The translations under genes were made by a program, and so were the position numbers. A stretch of DNA of 64,000 bases from Bacillus sp. SORGH_AS_0510 (GTDB lineage: Bacteria > Bacillota > Bacilli > Bacillales > Cytobacillaceae): NCBI RefSeq assembly GCF_030818775.1, contig NZ_JAUTAU010000001.1, forward strand, positions 2,608,001-2,672,000, read 5' to 3'. Of this stretch, positions 24,344 to 34,215 are shown in pieces. Each line of letters starts with the position of its first letter. The stretch's first letter is position 1. The notes beneath the pieces were generated by a model. The model had not been told where the DNA came from. It made no database searches and saw only the letters and a list, made by a program, of their open reading frames with translations.

Positions 24344-25138
24344 ATGGAAAGTAAATATCAAAAGATAGAAGGTTCACCAATTACATATATCGATGAAGGA
24401 GAAGGACAACCGATCGTTCTTCTTCACGGATTTTGCGGAAGCTCTCGCTACTGGGAAGAAGTACTACCAGAATTGTCAAAAACATATCGAGTAATTGCTC
24501 CAGATTTACCCGGCCACGGGCAATCTGATAGCATTTCAAATGGAACGACAATAGAAAAAATCGCAGAATCGATTAAGGCCGTGATTGATGAATTAAAATT
24601 AGGGAAGGTAACGATGTTCGGTCATTCCTTAGGTGGGTATATCACTCTTGCTTTTGCTGATAAGTATGCTAACCAATTAAATGGATTTTCTTTAGTACAT
24701 TCTACGGCATTTCCCGATTCAGATGAGGCAAAAAAGGGCAGGACTGCCAATGTAGAAAAAGTGGAGCAACAGGGAATTCACTCTCTTATAGACGGATTAG
24801 TACCAAAGCTTTTTGCCCCAGAACATAATGATAAAAACTATGTTGAAACGGCAAAAAAGATTGGATATGAAACTACATCAAATGGTGCCATTCATGCATT
24901 GCAAGCCATGAAGGACAGACCGGACAGAAATTATGTGTTAAAAGAAACTGAGTTACCTGTCCTCTTACTTGCAGGAGAACAGGATCAAATTATACCCGCT
25001 GAAAAAACTTTTTCAGTTACAAAACCAAAAATTACCCATACGATAATAAAAGACGCTGGGCATATGAGTATGTATGAAAATCCTCAAGAATTGATTAGAG
25101 TGATGAAGGAGTTTTTGTCTAGATTCTTAGAACAATAA
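24344..25138 (+). CDS. Alpha/beta-fold hydrolase
   Basis: This 264-residue cytosolic protein is an alpha/beta hydrolase. The nucleophile is the serine in GHSLGG, the acid is probably the aspartate in GEQDQIIP, and the histidine is in DAGHMSM; the oxyanion segment HGFCGSSRYW and the PDLPGHGQSD strand are typical. Substrate is unknown; the family includes esterases, haloperoxidase-like and lactone hydrolases. The start is uncertain: ATG 24344 is preferred because the family begins there, while an in-frame ATG at 24314 lacks a ribosome site. Confidence 0.85.
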   Translation: MESKYQKIEGSPITYIDEGEGQPIVLLHGFCGSSRYWEEVLPELSKTYRVIAPDLPGHGQSDSISNGTTIEKIAESIKAVIDELKLGKVTMFGHSLGGYITLAFADKYANQLNGFSLVHSTAFPDSDEAKKGRTANVEKVEQQGIHSLIDGLVPKLFAPEHNDKNYVETAKKIGYETTSNGAIHALQAMKDRPDRNYVLKETELPVLLLAGEQDQIIPAEKTFSVTKPKITHTIIKDAGHMSMYENPQELIRVMKEFLSRFLEQ

Positions 25139-25175
25139 TAAAGGGTCCCATTACTAATGGAACCCTTTACCTTAA
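25138..25175. terminator. Bidirectional terminator between hydrolase and secreted protein genes
   Basis: AAGGGTCCCATT pairs with AATGGAACCCTT with one mismatch. Flanking A and T runs suit both converging genes. Confidence 0.75.
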
Positions 25176-25603
25176 AAGAATGAAAGTATTGATTGTATTT
25201 GTATTACTTTTCCTTGAGGCAATAATACAGGTTCTCTTGTTGCTGGATTAACAGCTCCTTGAAATTCACCTTTAACAAATCCGGCAATAATAACTTGTCC
25301 ATCGCTAGTATAAAAAGGAACAACAACAATTGTAACAGTTTTCTCAGGATCTTCTTTATCCTTGTTTTTAGCTACCTCGATGAGAGATACTCCTTTGAAA
25401 GAATACCCAGCGGTTGTAAGCATTGCTTTTGCTGTTTTAAAATTTTGACTGCTTATTAAGTCAGCCACAATAATATTCTTTTCCGCGCCTACAACTGGTG
25501 TACATCCACAATCATTTTCCGCCGCTTTTGCCGTATTCCCTGTAGTAACAAAGAGGGATAATGCGATTAAGCCACCAAATAATAATGTTAATAATTTCTT
25601 CAT
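25172..25603 (-). CDS. Secreted hypothetical protein with signal peptide
   Basis: This 143-residue protein begins with a clear Sec signal peptide (KKLLTLLFGGLIALSLFV, cleavage probably after AKA at about residue 27). The mature part starts with a Cys-Gly-Cys motif (AENDCGCTPVVG) and has beta-rich segments (TVTIVVVPFYTSDG, VIIAGFVKGEFQG). I do not recognise the family. AAAGGAGGTAGG is a strong ribosome site. It probably acts outside the cell or at its surface. Confidence 0.7.
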   Translation of the reverse strand: MKKLLTLLFGGLIALSLFVTTGNTAKAAENDCGCTPVVGAEKNIIVADLISSQNFKTAKAMLTTAGYSFKGVSLIEVAKNKDKEDPEKTVTIVVVPFYTSDGQVIIAGFVKGEFQGAVNPATREPVLLPQGKVIQIQSILSFF

Positions 25604-25731
25604 CTTCCTACCTCCTTTTTTAACTCTTTATTTCATTCTTCTTTTTCCGACATATTCCTTCAAAAAACATGGAAAATTATTCGACAAATGTCATTTTTTA
25701 TGACGAAATCGTGTCAAACCTTCATTACATG

Positions 25732-25772
25732 AATAAAAAAAGCTGAACCACCTATAAAAGGGAGTTCAGCTT
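25732..25772 (-). terminator. Terminator after the GH18 gene
   Basis: On the minus strand AAGCTGAAC pairs with GTTCAGCTT, followed by a T run. Confidence 0.85.
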
Positions 25773-25779
25773 ATATATC

Positions 25780-26943
25780 TTAGTTCTTCTTAACGGAATA
25801 ATATTTAACTGGTTCCTTAGCGGAAGCCTCTAGCACATCATAAATGGTCGAAGTTACACTACGAGCACCTTGTGCATCTAAACCAGCTTCCCAGAGCATC
25901 ATGCCACCCATATTACAATCTAGTGCTAATTTGGTTTTCTTTTTCATTGTTGCTTCTCCATTATAATAATAGGTAGTTCCGTTCATATTTACTGTATCCC
26001 CATTTGCATTTGCTGGGTTTTGGTTAATTATAGCTCCATATGAAACCTGTTTAATTTTTGGATCTGCAGGCTGTGCATAAAGGGGTACACCTAATACAAG
26101 CTTTTCAGTTGGTATTTTGTAAGTTTCGAATAAATGAGTCCAATAGGTTACGATCTTTTCAGTAAACGGAAATGGAGAAAGATTTTCTGCATGATAACCT
26201 CCATCCCATTGACCGTCATAAGCCATAATATTGACGTGGTCCACATCTACAAACATAGACGGCTCATACTCTACAAAACCAATTTCTGTAAGAGTCTGTG
26301 CATGTATTTTGGAATAAACTGCAATTGAAAGTTCCTTATTTTTTGCATGTAACTGAGTACTTAATTCCTTTGTAAATGCAGCAAGATTTTGGGCATCTGC
26401 TTTTGAGCGAGGATGTTCAAAATCGATATCGATCCCATCAAGCTTTTCTCGGTCTGCTATTCGTGTAAGCTCATTAACTAACCTTGTTCGGCTTGTTGGG
26501 TTAGAAATGGCTGGTTTAAAGTAATCATAGGATTCGCCGCCTTTAATGTGAAACCACCCACCTATGGCTAACATCACTTTGGTATCATGTTTTTTTGCAT
26601 TCGTCACAGTTGCTCGGAGATTACTAAGTGCAGTGTCGCCATTAAGCAATAACCCTCCATCCTTTGTAGGATGGGCAAATGAGAATATTACATGTGTTAA
26701 CTTGGAATAATCTACGATGTTTGGATCACGATAATCCTGAACATAACCAATCAGTACTTTTGATGATGTTTTTTTCACATTTGGTAATTTCTTTGTCTGT
26801 GGTTTAAGAGTAGATTTTGTTACTTTTTGTATATTCATAGATTTTGAATGTTCATTGTTAGTAGAGAAATAATGCCCTGTTATAATTCCTCCGATGAAGG
26901 TAATTGCTATTACCAGCACAAGGAGGAGATAATTTTTTTTCAT
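25780..26943 (-). CDS. Glycoside hydrolase family 18 (chitinase-like), membrane-anchored or secreted
   Basis: This 387-residue protein has an N-terminal membrane segment (LLLVLVIAITFIGGIIT) and a Lys/Ser/Thr-rich linker to about residue 60. A GH18 barrel follows. The catalytic motif DGIDIDFE is intact, with supporting segments VMLAIGGW and VNIMAYDG, and a final GGMMLWEAG strand. GH18 enzymes cut beta-1,4 bonds in chitin or N-acetylglucosamine-containing glycans. In Bacilli many are spore or cell-wall enzymes. The substrate is not certain; no chitin- or LysM-binding module is present. Confidence 0.88.
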   Translation of the reverse strand: MKKNYLLLVLVIAITFIGGIITGHYFSTNNEHSKSMNIQKVTKSTLKPQTKKLPNVKKTSSKVLIGYVQDYRDPNIVDYSKLTHVIFSFAHPTKDGGLLLNGDTALSNLRATVTNAKKHDTKVMLAIGGWFHIKGGESYDYFKPAISNPTSRTRLVNELTRIADREKLDGIDIDFEHPRSKADAQNLAAFTKELSTQLHAKNKELSIAVYSKIHAQTLTEIGFVEYEPSMFVDVDHVNIMAYDGQWDGGYHAENLSPFPFTEKIVTYWTHLFETYKIPTEKLVLGVPLYAQPADPKIKQVSYGAIINQNPANANGDTVNMNGTTYYYNGEATMKKKTKLALDCNMGGMMLWEAGLDAQGARSVTSTIYDVLEASAKEPVKYYSVKKN

Positions 26944-27058
26944 TAAATAGTTTCCTCCTCAGTTTTTCTTCCAAGAAAATTGTATCAGAAAAATGACAGT
27001 CAAACTGTTGGTAATATCCACCTTTCACACTGAAGGACCATTACTGGGGATAAAAAAT

Positions 27059-27088
27059 TTGAAAATCACTTTGATTTTTTGATATAGT
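27059..27088 (+). promoter_or_regulatory. Promoter upstream of trhO
   Basis: TTGAAA (27059-27064) and TATAGT (27083-27088) are spaced by 18 bp. A short inverted repeat, ACGTAT/ATACGT at 27110-27127, lies in the leader. Confidence 0.45.
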
Positions 27089-27157
27089 AATAAGGTTAAT
27101 GTTATCTATACGTATTTTGAGATACGTTTATTTATAAGAAAGTGCAAGGTGGTAAAC

Positions 27158-28105
27158 ATGAGTCAGGAATATAGAGTGTTATTATATTATAAATATGTTC
27201 AAATAGAGAATGCTGAAGAAACGGCGAATGAACATCGTCAATTCTGTAATGATTTAGGCTTAAAAGGCCGGATTATTATTGCTGCAGAAGGAATAAACGG
27301 AACGGTTTCAGGAACGATTGAACAGACCGATGCCTATATGCAATACATGGAGGCGCACCCTCTGTTCTCTGGGACAATTTTCAAAATTGACGAAGCATCG
27401 GAACATGCATTCAAAAAGATGAAAGTCCGTTATAGATCTGAATTAGTAACATTACGTTTAGAGGATGATATCAATCCCAATGTACTAACTGGCAAGCATT
27501 TGAAGCCAAAGGAATTTTTTGAACAAATGCAAAAAGAAGATACAGTGGTTATCGATGCCAGAAATGACTACGAATATGATCTAGGGCATTTCCGTGGTGC
27601 GGTAAGACCAGATATCTTAAACTTCCGTGATTTACCACAATGGATTCGAGAGAATAAGGATCTGTTTGAAGGAAAAAAAATCCTTACTTATTGTACTGGC
27701 GGGATTCGTTGTGAAAAATTCTCAGGATGGATGCTACAAGAAGGATTTGAAGACGTGTCACAGCTTGATGGCGGGATCGTAACTTATGGTAAAGACCCTG
27801 AGGTACAAGGTGACCTATGGGATGGACAACTATATGTGTTTGATGAGCGGATTAGTGTCCCAGTTAATCAAAAAGAACATGTAGTGGTAGGGAAAGATTA
27901 CTACACTGGAGAGCCGTGTGAACGCTATGTTAACTGTGCAAATCCAGAGTGTAACAGAAAGATTTTATGTTCTGAAGAAAACGAGCACAAACATTTACGT
28001 AGCTGTTCACATGAATGCAGAGTGCACCCAAGGAACCGTTATGTTGCTCAGCATGGATTAAGCGAAGAAGAAGTAAATGAAAGATTAATGGCACTTAAGT
28101 CGTAA
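27158..28105 (+). CDS. trhO: tRNA uridine 5-hydroxylase, rhodanese family (TrhO/YbfQ)
   Basis: This 315-residue protein has the N-terminal acylphosphatase-like domain ([16 protein letters not shown]), a rhodanese domain with active cysteine in [12 protein letters not shown], and a C-terminal cysteine-rich region ([27 protein letters not shown]). TrhO hydroxylates U34 of tRNAs in an oxygen-dependent route. ATG 27158 has AAGGTGG 5 nt upstream; the in-frame GTG 27149 lies inside that site. It has its own promoter and terminator. Confidence 0.93.
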   Translation: MSQEYRVLLYYKYVQIENAEETANEHRQFCNDLGLKGRIIIAAEGINGTVSGTIEQTDAYMQYMEAHPLFSGTIFKIDEASEHAFKKMKVRYRSELVTLRLEDDINPNVLTGKHLKPKEFFEQMQKEDTVVIDARNDYEYDLGHFRGAVRPDILNFRDLPQWIRENKDLFEGKKILTYCTGGIRCEKFSGWMLQEGFEDVSQLDGGIVTYGKDPEVQGDLWDGQLYVFDERISVPVNQKEHVVVGKDYYTGEPCERYVNCANPECNRKILCSEENEHKHLRSCSHECRVHPRNRYVAQHGLSEEEVNERLMALKS

Positions 28106-28118
28106 ATAAATTTTGGAA

Positions 28119-28147
28119 GCAGGTCAAATATTTGGCCTGCTTTTTGT
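28119..28147 (+). terminator. Terminator after trhO
   Basis: AGCAGG pairs with CCTGCT around an AT-rich loop, followed by TTTTT. Confidence 0.8.
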
Positions 28148-28230
28148 TTTCGAAAAGTTCAGCAAAAAATGGGATAATTAGATAGATATGGTATATAATT
28201 GTGAAAATGATTTTCGAGGGGGAGTTTTAG

Positions 28231-30018
28231 TTGCCAACTTATACAAACCGCAACGAAGTACCTGTATATGAAAAATGGAATTTAGCCGATATTTATACAA
28301 GTATAAGTAAATGGGAAGATGATTATCAATTAATTGAAAAACTAGCGGTACAATTAAAAGGATACGACGAAAAGATTCAAAATGGCTCCAGTTTGTATCA
28401 GTATCTTCAGCAAAGAGAAGTCTTATCGTTTCATTTAAATAAGGTATATGCCTATGCCATGTTATTAGTGGATGAAAACACTAGAGAAACACATGCCCAA
28501 TCTCTATTAGAGCGTGCAAAACAGCTAAGTGTTAAGGTTAGTTCCTCCACCTCTTTCTTTATGCCTTATTTGTTAAGTTTAGATGAGCCAACTTTAAAAA
28601 GGTTCATCGATGAAGAAGAGAAACTCGATTATTTTGCTGAGGATTTATGGGAGTCCTTTCGCTATAAAAAACATGTCCTTAGTAAGGAGAAGGAAGAACT
28701 CATATCGCAATTAGGTGAAGCCTTGTCTGTTCCTAGTCATACTTTCGGCATGATTAACAACGCTGATATTAAGTTTGGTGAAGTGACAAATGACCAAGGG
28801 GAAGGGGTGGAGTTAACCAGAGGGATGTATGCGAAGCTGATAGAGGATGAAAATCGTGACAAACGTAAAGAAGCTTATAAAGCCTATTACAGGCCCTACT
28901 TGCAATTAAGAAACTCTATTGCTTCCACGTTATCTGGAGCCATTAAAAATAATGTTACTTTAGCTAAAATTCGTCAGTATCCATCTGCACTTGAAAAAGC
29001 CCTTTTTGGAGACAAAGTTCCGAGGGAAGTATATGAGAATCTAATTCAAACGACGAAAAAGAATATTGCTCCACTTCATCGATATACTTGCATTCGAAAG
29101 GATAAGTTGAAGTTACAGGAAATTCGGCAATATGATATGAGTGTGCCCCTCGTAAGTGGTGTAAAGCAAGAGATTTCATACGAGGAAGCTTATGAAACCA
29201 TGTGTAAAGCACTGGCTCCATTGGGGCAGGAATACATCGAAATTCTTAAGGAGTTTAAGGATCATTGTTATATTGATGTAAGGGAAACTCCAGGTAAACG
29301 TTCAGGAGCTTACAATTTAGGAGTTTATGGGGTGCATCCGTTCATTCTTTTAAATCATCAGGATGATTTGGACAGTTTATTTACCTTAGTTCATGAATGT
29401 GGTCACGGTGTACACAGCAGACTAAGTTCCGAGCATCAGCCCCAAATAACAGCTAGGTATAGTATTTTTGTTGCTGAGGTTGCATCAACAGTTAATGAAG
29501 TACTTTTAATCAATTATTTACTAAATCAAGAGAAGGATAATGACGTTCGCAACCATTTGCTCAATCATTTTATCGATCAATTCAAGGGTACTTTTTTTAC
29601 TCAAGTGATGTTTGCGGAATTTGAATTAATAACTCATGAGCTGTCAGAAAAAGGGATTCCATTAAATGTAGAAGTATTTAATCAAACCTACGAAAAATTG
29701 TTTAGAGAATACAATGGTGACGAAATAGTCTTTGATGACGAAGTGAAATTTGGCTGGTCTAGAATTCCGCATTTTTATCGACCGTTTTATGTTTACAAAT
29801 ATGCAACCGGGTTCGCATCTGCCATTCATTTGGCAACGAAGATTCTTGAAGGTGATCAAGATACACTCCATGCCTATTTAGAATTCTTAAAGAGTGGTAG
29901 TTCCGATTATCCATTAGAGTTATTAAAGAAGACAGGTGTTGATTTAACGACACCTAATCCAATTGAAAATACACTAAAGAAATTCGAAGAGTTAGTGGAG
30001 GAGTTTTCCAAACTCTAG
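28231..30018 (+). CDS. pepF: Oligoendopeptidase F (M3 family zinc peptidase)
   Basis: This 595-residue protein is an M3 family oligopeptidase. The zinc motif is HECGHG in TLVHECGHGVHSRL, with a downstream glutamate in FVAEVASTVNEVL as third ligand. Overall length and order match PepF. It cleaves short peptides in the cytosol. The TTG at 28231 has GAGGGGGAG upstream and no ATG fits better. A TATAAT at 28194 suggests its own promoter; a palindrome resembling a Fur site overlaps the ribosome site region. Confidence 0.93.
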   Translation: MPTYTNRNEVPVYEKWNLADIYTSISKWEDDYQLIEKLAVQLKGYDEKIQNGSSLYQYLQQREVLSFHLNKVYAYAMLLVDENTRETHAQSLLERAKQLSVKVSSSTSFFMPYLLSLDEPTLKRFIDEEEKLDYFAEDLWESFRYKKHVLSKEKEELISQLGEALSVPSHTFGMINNADIKFGEVTNDQGEGVELTRGMYAKLIEDENRDKRKEAYKAYYRPYLQLRNSIASTLSGAIKNNVTLAKIRQYPSALEKALFGDKVPREVYENLIQTTKKNIAPLHRYTCIRKDKLKLQEIRQYDMSVPLVSGVKQEISYEEAYETMCKALAPLGQEYIEILKEFKDHCYIDVRETPGKRSGAYNLGVYGVHPFILLNHQDDLDSLFTLVHECGHGVHSRLSSEHQPQITARYSIFVAEVASTVNEVLLINYLLNQEKDNDVRNHLLNHFIDQFKGTFFTQVMFAEFELITHELSEKGIPLNVEVFNQTYEKLFREYNGDEIVFDDEVKFGWSRIPHFYRPFYVYKYATGFASAIHLATKILEGDQDTLHAYLEFLKSGSSDYPLELLKKTGVDLTTPNPIENTLKKFEELVEEFSKL

Positions 30019-30026
30019 GAACTCAC

Positions 30027-30074
30027 TAAAAAAACCGGAATTTATCCTAATGGATGGGTTCACGGTTTTTTTTT
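30027..30074 (+). terminator. Terminator after pepF
   Basis: AAAACCG pairs with CGGTTTT, and ATCC pairs with GGAT in the upper stem, followed by a long T run. Confidence 0.82.
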
Positions 30075-30144
30075 AATAGTGTATTGTAAGAATTTGTTAT
30101 AGAATTAAGAATGTTAGAAAAAATAAAAGGGGTTAATTGCATTT

Positions 30145-31389
30145 ATGGACAAAAAAACAGATAGAAAAGTGCCACAAAGCAGATTTCAGCGGCATCGGAT
30201 GCCAAGGACAAGAAGCAGCCGCAACATTCTTACACTGATTGTATTAATTCTACTTATAGCGGGAGGCATATATTTAACCTTCGGGTTAAAATCAGAAAAA
30301 GCCTCAACTAAAGCAGAAAAAAATGATGGATTACATAAGGAGCAGGTCATAAAAACTACAACAAAACAAGAAACCAAACAGGATGTTAGGAAGGGAGAAA
30401 CACAAACTACCGTTCCGGAACCTGTTACAGAAACAAGCATAAAAATTAGCGCAGCCGGTGATTTTACGCTTGGAACGGATGAAACCTTTAAGTACAGCGA
30501 TTCCTTTGTTAAAACAGCTACAGCTAACGGCCTTCCCTATTTTGTCAAAGGATTAAATGATATTTTTAAGAACGATGATTTCACGACTGTTAACTTGGAA
30601 ACAACCTTAACAAATGCTACCCAAAAGGCACAAAAGACCTTCCGATTTAAAGGAGATCCAACCTACGCTCAAATTTTAAAGCTCGGGGGTATTGAGGCTG
30701 TCAACCTCGCAAACAATCATATCCATGATTATCTAGAGAAAGGGTATGCTGATACTATAAGTACACTGGAAAATCAACAAATTGGATATTTTGGCTATGA
30801 CCATCAGTTTATCACCACAGTGAAAGGTGTGAAAATTGGTGCCTTAGGGTATGAAGGATGGAATGATACAGCTGAAGTCCGTAATCGAACAGCTCAGGAT
30901 ATTAAAAATCTTAGAAGTCAAGGGGCACAGATTATTCTTGTCCATTATCACTGGGGCAATGAGGGGCATTACGTACCAGAAGGTTCTCAAAAAACATTAG
31001 CTCATTTTACAATTGATAGTGGAGCCGATTTAGTATTGGGGCATCACCCACATGTTGTCCAAGGGATAGAAGAATACAAAGGGAAGTTTATTGTCTATAG
31101 TCTTGGTAATTTCATGTTTGGAGGGAATAGAAATCCAAGAGATAAAGATACATTTGTTTTCCAACAAACATTTCATTTGAAAAATGGAGTACTAACTGAT
31201 CAAAAGGAAATTAACGTCGTGCCGTTTTCCATTTCATCAGTTTCTTCAAGGAATAACTATCAGCCTACGCTCTTAACAGGGGCAGAGCATGACCGAGTTA
31301 AGAACAAAATCATCGATGCTTCAAATAAAATTAATGGTTCAGATTGGTTAGTCTACGAGAATAAAGACCAGGTGGCAAAAAATAAATAA
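30145..31389 (+). CDS. CapA-family (poly-gamma-glutamate capsule type) metallophosphatase-like protein
   Basis: This 414-residue protein has an Arg-rich cytosolic N-terminus, one membrane helix (ILTLIVLILLIAGGIYLTF, residues 29-47), a Lys/Thr-rich linker and an extracytoplasmic CapA/PGA_cap domain from about residue 105. Key segments are AAGDFTLG, VNLETTLTN, NLANNHIHDY, VHYHWGNEGHY, GHHPHVVQGIE and YSLGNFMFGG, which give the metal-binding residues of this calcineurin-like fold. CapA/PgsA is needed for poly-gamma-glutamate export, but no pgsB, pgsC or capB is near, so this may be a stand-alone paralogue with another cell-envelope role. Confidence 0.87.
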   Translation: MDKKTDRKVPQSRFQRHRMPRTRSSRNILTLIVLILLIAGGIYLTFGLKSEKASTKAEKNDGLHKEQVIKTTTKQETKQDVRKGETQTTVPEPVTETSIKISAAGDFTLGTDETFKYSDSFVKTATANGLPYFVKGLNDIFKNDDFTTVNLETTLTNATQKAQKTFRFKGDPTYAQILKLGGIEAVNLANNHIHDYLEKGYADTISTLENQQIGYFGYDHQFITTVKGVKIGALGYEGWNDTAEVRNRTAQDIKNLRSQGAQIILVHYHWGNEGHYVPEGSQKTLAHFTIDSGADLVLGHHPHVVQGIEEYKGKFIVYSLGNFMFGGNRNPRDKDTFVFQQTFHLKNGVLTDQKEINVVPFSISSVSSRNNYQPTLLTGAEHDRVKNKIIDASNKINGSDWLVYENKDQVAKNK

Positions 31390-31472
31390 AAAAGACTTAT
31401 AGTTTATTAGAATAATGTTAAAATAGAACGGTAAATAAATCCATATTTACCAATTAAAAAAGGAGGTTATAC

Positions 31473-32387
31473 ATGGATACGAAGTTTAGTAAGCCAAAAG
31501 GATTTGGTGAAATTCTTGACCATACTTTCATCTTAAGTAAAAGTCATTTTAAAGATTTTTTCCGTATTTTATTATTCCTGATGGGCCCTGTATATTTGCT
31601 GCAAGCTATTATTCAGCTCGTTTCCGGTACCAGTTTTTTTAGAGAGGTTGGAACGGGTAATGTATGGTATGAACAAATGCTTTCTAGTTTTGAAGAATCA
31701 GGTACATTTGACTCTAGTAGCCTAGGGGCAGACATCGGAGTGGTATTAGTAGGCCTCTTTAGTCTCATCTTAGGTCCTGTTGCTGAAGCAGCGATCCTAC
31801 TAGCTATCGACCATGTACGTAGAAAGGAAGAATATACTGTTGGTTCAGTCATTAAACAAGCCTTTTCAAGATTTTGGCCAATGATAGGAAGCAGTTTTTT
31901 ATTTGGTTTAATCGTGTTTGCGATTATTTTAATACCTATATTATTAATTACTTTAACAGTGGTTTTTGGCATTGATAATCATCCGGTATTGGCTATCCTA
32001 GGAGCCATCCTATTATTCTTGGGATTTGCAGTTGTTGTAGGCCTTTTACTGACACGATGGAGTTTTTATTTTGGTTCAGTAGTTTTAGATAAAAAATCAC
32101 CTGGTATGGGAAGAAGCTGGAGACTTACTAGAAAGAGGACATGGGTATTAGTGGGACTATACCTTGTATTTTATTTAATTATTTCAAGTATAAGTTTCGC
32201 TGTTCAAATGACGTTTGGAATCTTTTTAGGTAACAGTGTTCTTTTGTCTATTATTTCAAACATAGCTACCTTATTTACAACAATGATTTTTTCAGTTGGT
32301 TATGGTGTTATGTATTTAGATTTGAAGCTTAGAAATGATGCGGATGATTTAAGAGACATGATAGATAATTATGACCTGGTAAAGTAA
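31473..32387 (+). CDS. Polytopic membrane protein of the MoxR-DUF58 cluster
   Basis: This 304-residue protein has a cytosolic start (KPKGFGEILDHTFILSKSHF) and about six hydrophobic segments, such as VVLVGLFSLILGPVAEAAILLA and a long one around residues 145-200. The GEILD-type start and polytopic layout resemble membrane proteins often placed in front of DUF4129/MoxR clusters. Biochemical function is unknown. AAAGGAGGTTAT is a strong ribosome site. It is the first gene of a five-gene run (to 36450) with short or overlapping junctions. Confidence 0.8.
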   Translation: MDTKFSKPKGFGEILDHTFILSKSHFKDFFRILLFLMGPVYLLQAIIQLVSGTSFFREVGTGNVWYEQMLSSFEESGTFDSSSLGADIGVVLVGLFSLILGPVAEAAILLAIDHVRRKEEYTVGSVIKQAFSRFWPMIGSSFLFGLIVFAIILIPILLITLTVVFGIDNHPVLAILGAILLFLGFAVVVGLLLTRWSFYFGSVVLDKKSPGMGRSWRLTRKRTWVLVGLYLVFYLIISSISFAVQMTFGIFLGNSVLLSIISNIATLFTTMIFSVGYGVMYLDLKLRNDADDLRDMIDNYDLVK

Positions 32388-32413
32388 ATACTTAAGTAAG
32401 CTAGGTGATGAAA

Positions 32414-33076
32414 ATGCTTGATCCAAGCAAAGCACGACATACACTGGAAGAAATACTAAATCATAAAGAATATAAAGTCTACGAAAACGGTTCTAAAGGG
32501 TTTCTTGAAACATGGTGGGAAAAAGCAAAGGAATGGGTTGCAAACCAATTGTCTAAGCTTTTTCCTTCCATGGAATCAGCTAGCAACGCCTCAGGGCCAG
32601 TTCTTATTGCTATAATCACTTTGGTAGTCTTATTTTTTTTCATTTTTGCTTTTCTTATGGTACGAACCAGCAGACGTAGCCGACTGTTTAGGGGAAAAAA
32701 GCCGTTACAATCACGAAAGGAAATGAATTGGACGTATCCAAAACATTTATTAGAGGCAAAAAAACTGGAAGAAGCTGGAGAATATTCGCTAGCAACCCGT
32801 CATGTATTTTTAGCCTTACTTTTATTTCTTCATGAAAAAGAATGGCTAGAGGCAAGGATATGGAAAACAAATTGGGAGTATTATGAAGAACTCCGTAGAG
32901 TTCATCAACAACGAGCGGAACAATTTTTTCATCTTGCGGCTTTTTTTGATGAGGTTAGCTATGGAGAGAGACATGTGAATAGCGAGGAATATAAAAAGTT
33001 TTCGATAGAAGTGAACCAATGGCTGGCAGACCAGGAAGTTATTCACCTTGGTGAGAGGGGGGTAGAGATCACTTGA
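32414..33076 (+). CDS. DUF4129 membrane protein
   Basis: This 220-residue protein has one central membrane helix (PVLIAIITLVVLFFFIFAFLMV, about residues 60-82). The C-terminal cytosolic DUF4129 segment is rich in Glu, Tyr and Trp (EYSLATRHVFLALLLFLHEK, WEYYEELRR). ATG 32414 has AGGTG 6 nt upstream; in-frame GTG and ATG codons at 32405 and 32408 overlap that site. DUF4129 proteins go with MoxR/DUF58 or transglutaminase clusters and have no known activity. It overlaps the next gene by 4 nt. Confidence 0.8.
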   Translation: MLDPSKARHTLEEILNHKEYKVYENGSKGFLETWWEKAKEWVANQLSKLFPSMESASNASGPVLIAIITLVVLFFFIFAFLMVRTSRRSRLFRGKKPLQSRKEMNWTYPKHLLEAKKLEEAGEYSLATRHVFLALLLFLHEKEWLEARIWKTNWEYYEELRRVHQQRAEQFFHLAAFFDEVSYGERHVNSEEYKKFSIEVNQWLADQEVIHLGERGVEIT

Positions 33077-34215
33077 AAAAACTTCAATCTTCAACTCGTT
33101 CATGGATTTGGCTACTTGTTTTACTCTTCGTATTTATTCTCATAAGTTTTTTCATCTATTCGCAAAAGCCGAAGAGCTATCCAAGTTATGTTACTGACTC
33201 TCCTGCCCCTTCTGGAGTTAAAGCATTTTATACATATATGAAACATGAATTGGATGGGAAAGTGTGGTCCTATTCTCCTGACATACTTACAAAAGAAGAC
33301 CAAAATCAACTCCTTGTCATTGTGGAACCTTTTTTTACTCCTGATCAAAAGGAAACGCAAGCTTTTATTGATTTTATGAAGGCTGGTAATACCATATTGC
33401 TATTAAAAAACAATCCTATGGGAATGTTTGATTTAAAAACAGGTCCATATGAAGACTCCCCTGCCACCGATAAGGATGTTATGGAAGTTAAGGACCAAAA
33501 TCAAGTCTCCTATAGGGCTGAGATTAACTCTGCTATCCGTTTTATTCCCACAGATAATGATCAAATATTATTGAAGGATGCCGCTGGTACTGTAGCCATA
33601 AAACGAAATTATGGGAAAGGACAGCTTATAGTGGCTATTTCTCCTGATTGGATCACAAACGACAAGCTTTTAGTCCATGATCATTTGCCACTAATTTTAA
33701 AACTCGTAAATGAAGCTAAACCAGAAAGCATTATAATTGATGAATTTCTTCATACGGGGAAGAGTAATTTTGCTCAGTTCATGGTATACCCGAAGTGGTT
33801 TTTACTGCTTCTTTTCCAGGGGCTTCTTTTAATCCTTTTATGGCTTTGGTATAAAGGGAAACGATTTGGACCATTATTTAGCCCGAGAGAAGAATCGATT
33901 CGTTTTAGTGACGAAGGAATCCTGGCGTTAACAGCTTGGTATATCCGTGGAAAAAGATACCAAGATTCTATTAAAATTCAGGCGGACTACGTGAAACAAA
34001 TGCTACAGGAACATTGGCACATTCCTTATAGTAAGGAATGGAAGGATTCCATGGGTGTCTTGGAGAAGAAATGGAAGCAAATGAGCAGGAGTGAGATTCA
34101 TTCTTTCTTAAATGGTTTAGAGAGTTTACTTGTAAAAGAAAAGATTAGTAAGCAGGAATACTTGCTATGGTCTAGAAAGCTTGAGCGATTAAGGAAAGAG
34201 GTGGATGAAGGATGA
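33073..34215 (+). CDS. DUF4350 membrane-anchored protein
   Basis: This 380-residue protein has an N-terminal membrane helix (WIWLLVLLFVFILISFFIY), an extracytoplasmic DUF4350 domain (GVKAFYTYMKHEL, VIVEPFFTPDQKET, GQLIVAISPDWITND), a second membrane helix near residue 245 (FLLLLFQGLLLILLWLWYKG) and a cytosolic tail. The TTG at 33073 overlaps the previous stop, and GAGGGGGGT lies 9 nt upstream. It lies between DUF4129 and MoxR genes, as in many Firmicutes, and overlaps moxR by 4 nt. Confidence 0.85.
   Translation: MKKLQSSTRSWIWLLVLLFVFILISFFIYSQKPKSYPSYVTDSPAPSGVKAFYTYMKHELDGKVWSYSPDILTKEDQNQLLVIVEPFFTPDQKETQAFIDFMKAGNTILLLKNNPMGMFDLKTGPYEDSPATDKDVMEVKDQNQVSYRAEINSAIRFIPTDNDQILLKDAAGTVAIKRNYGKGQLIVAISPDWITNDKLLVHDHLPLILKLVNEAKPESIIIDEFLHTGKSNFAQFMVYPKWFLLLLFQGLLLILLWLWYKGKRFGPLFSPREESIRFSDEGILALTAWYIRGKRYQDSIKIQADYVKQMLQEHWHIPYSKEWKDSMGVLEKKWKQMSRSEIHSFLNGLESLLVKEKISKQEYLLWSRKLERLRKEVDEG

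Noticed and set aside
30145..31389. Poly-gamma-glutamate capsule operon
   Set aside because: Only a CapA-like gene is present; no synthetase or other cap/pgs genes adjoin it.
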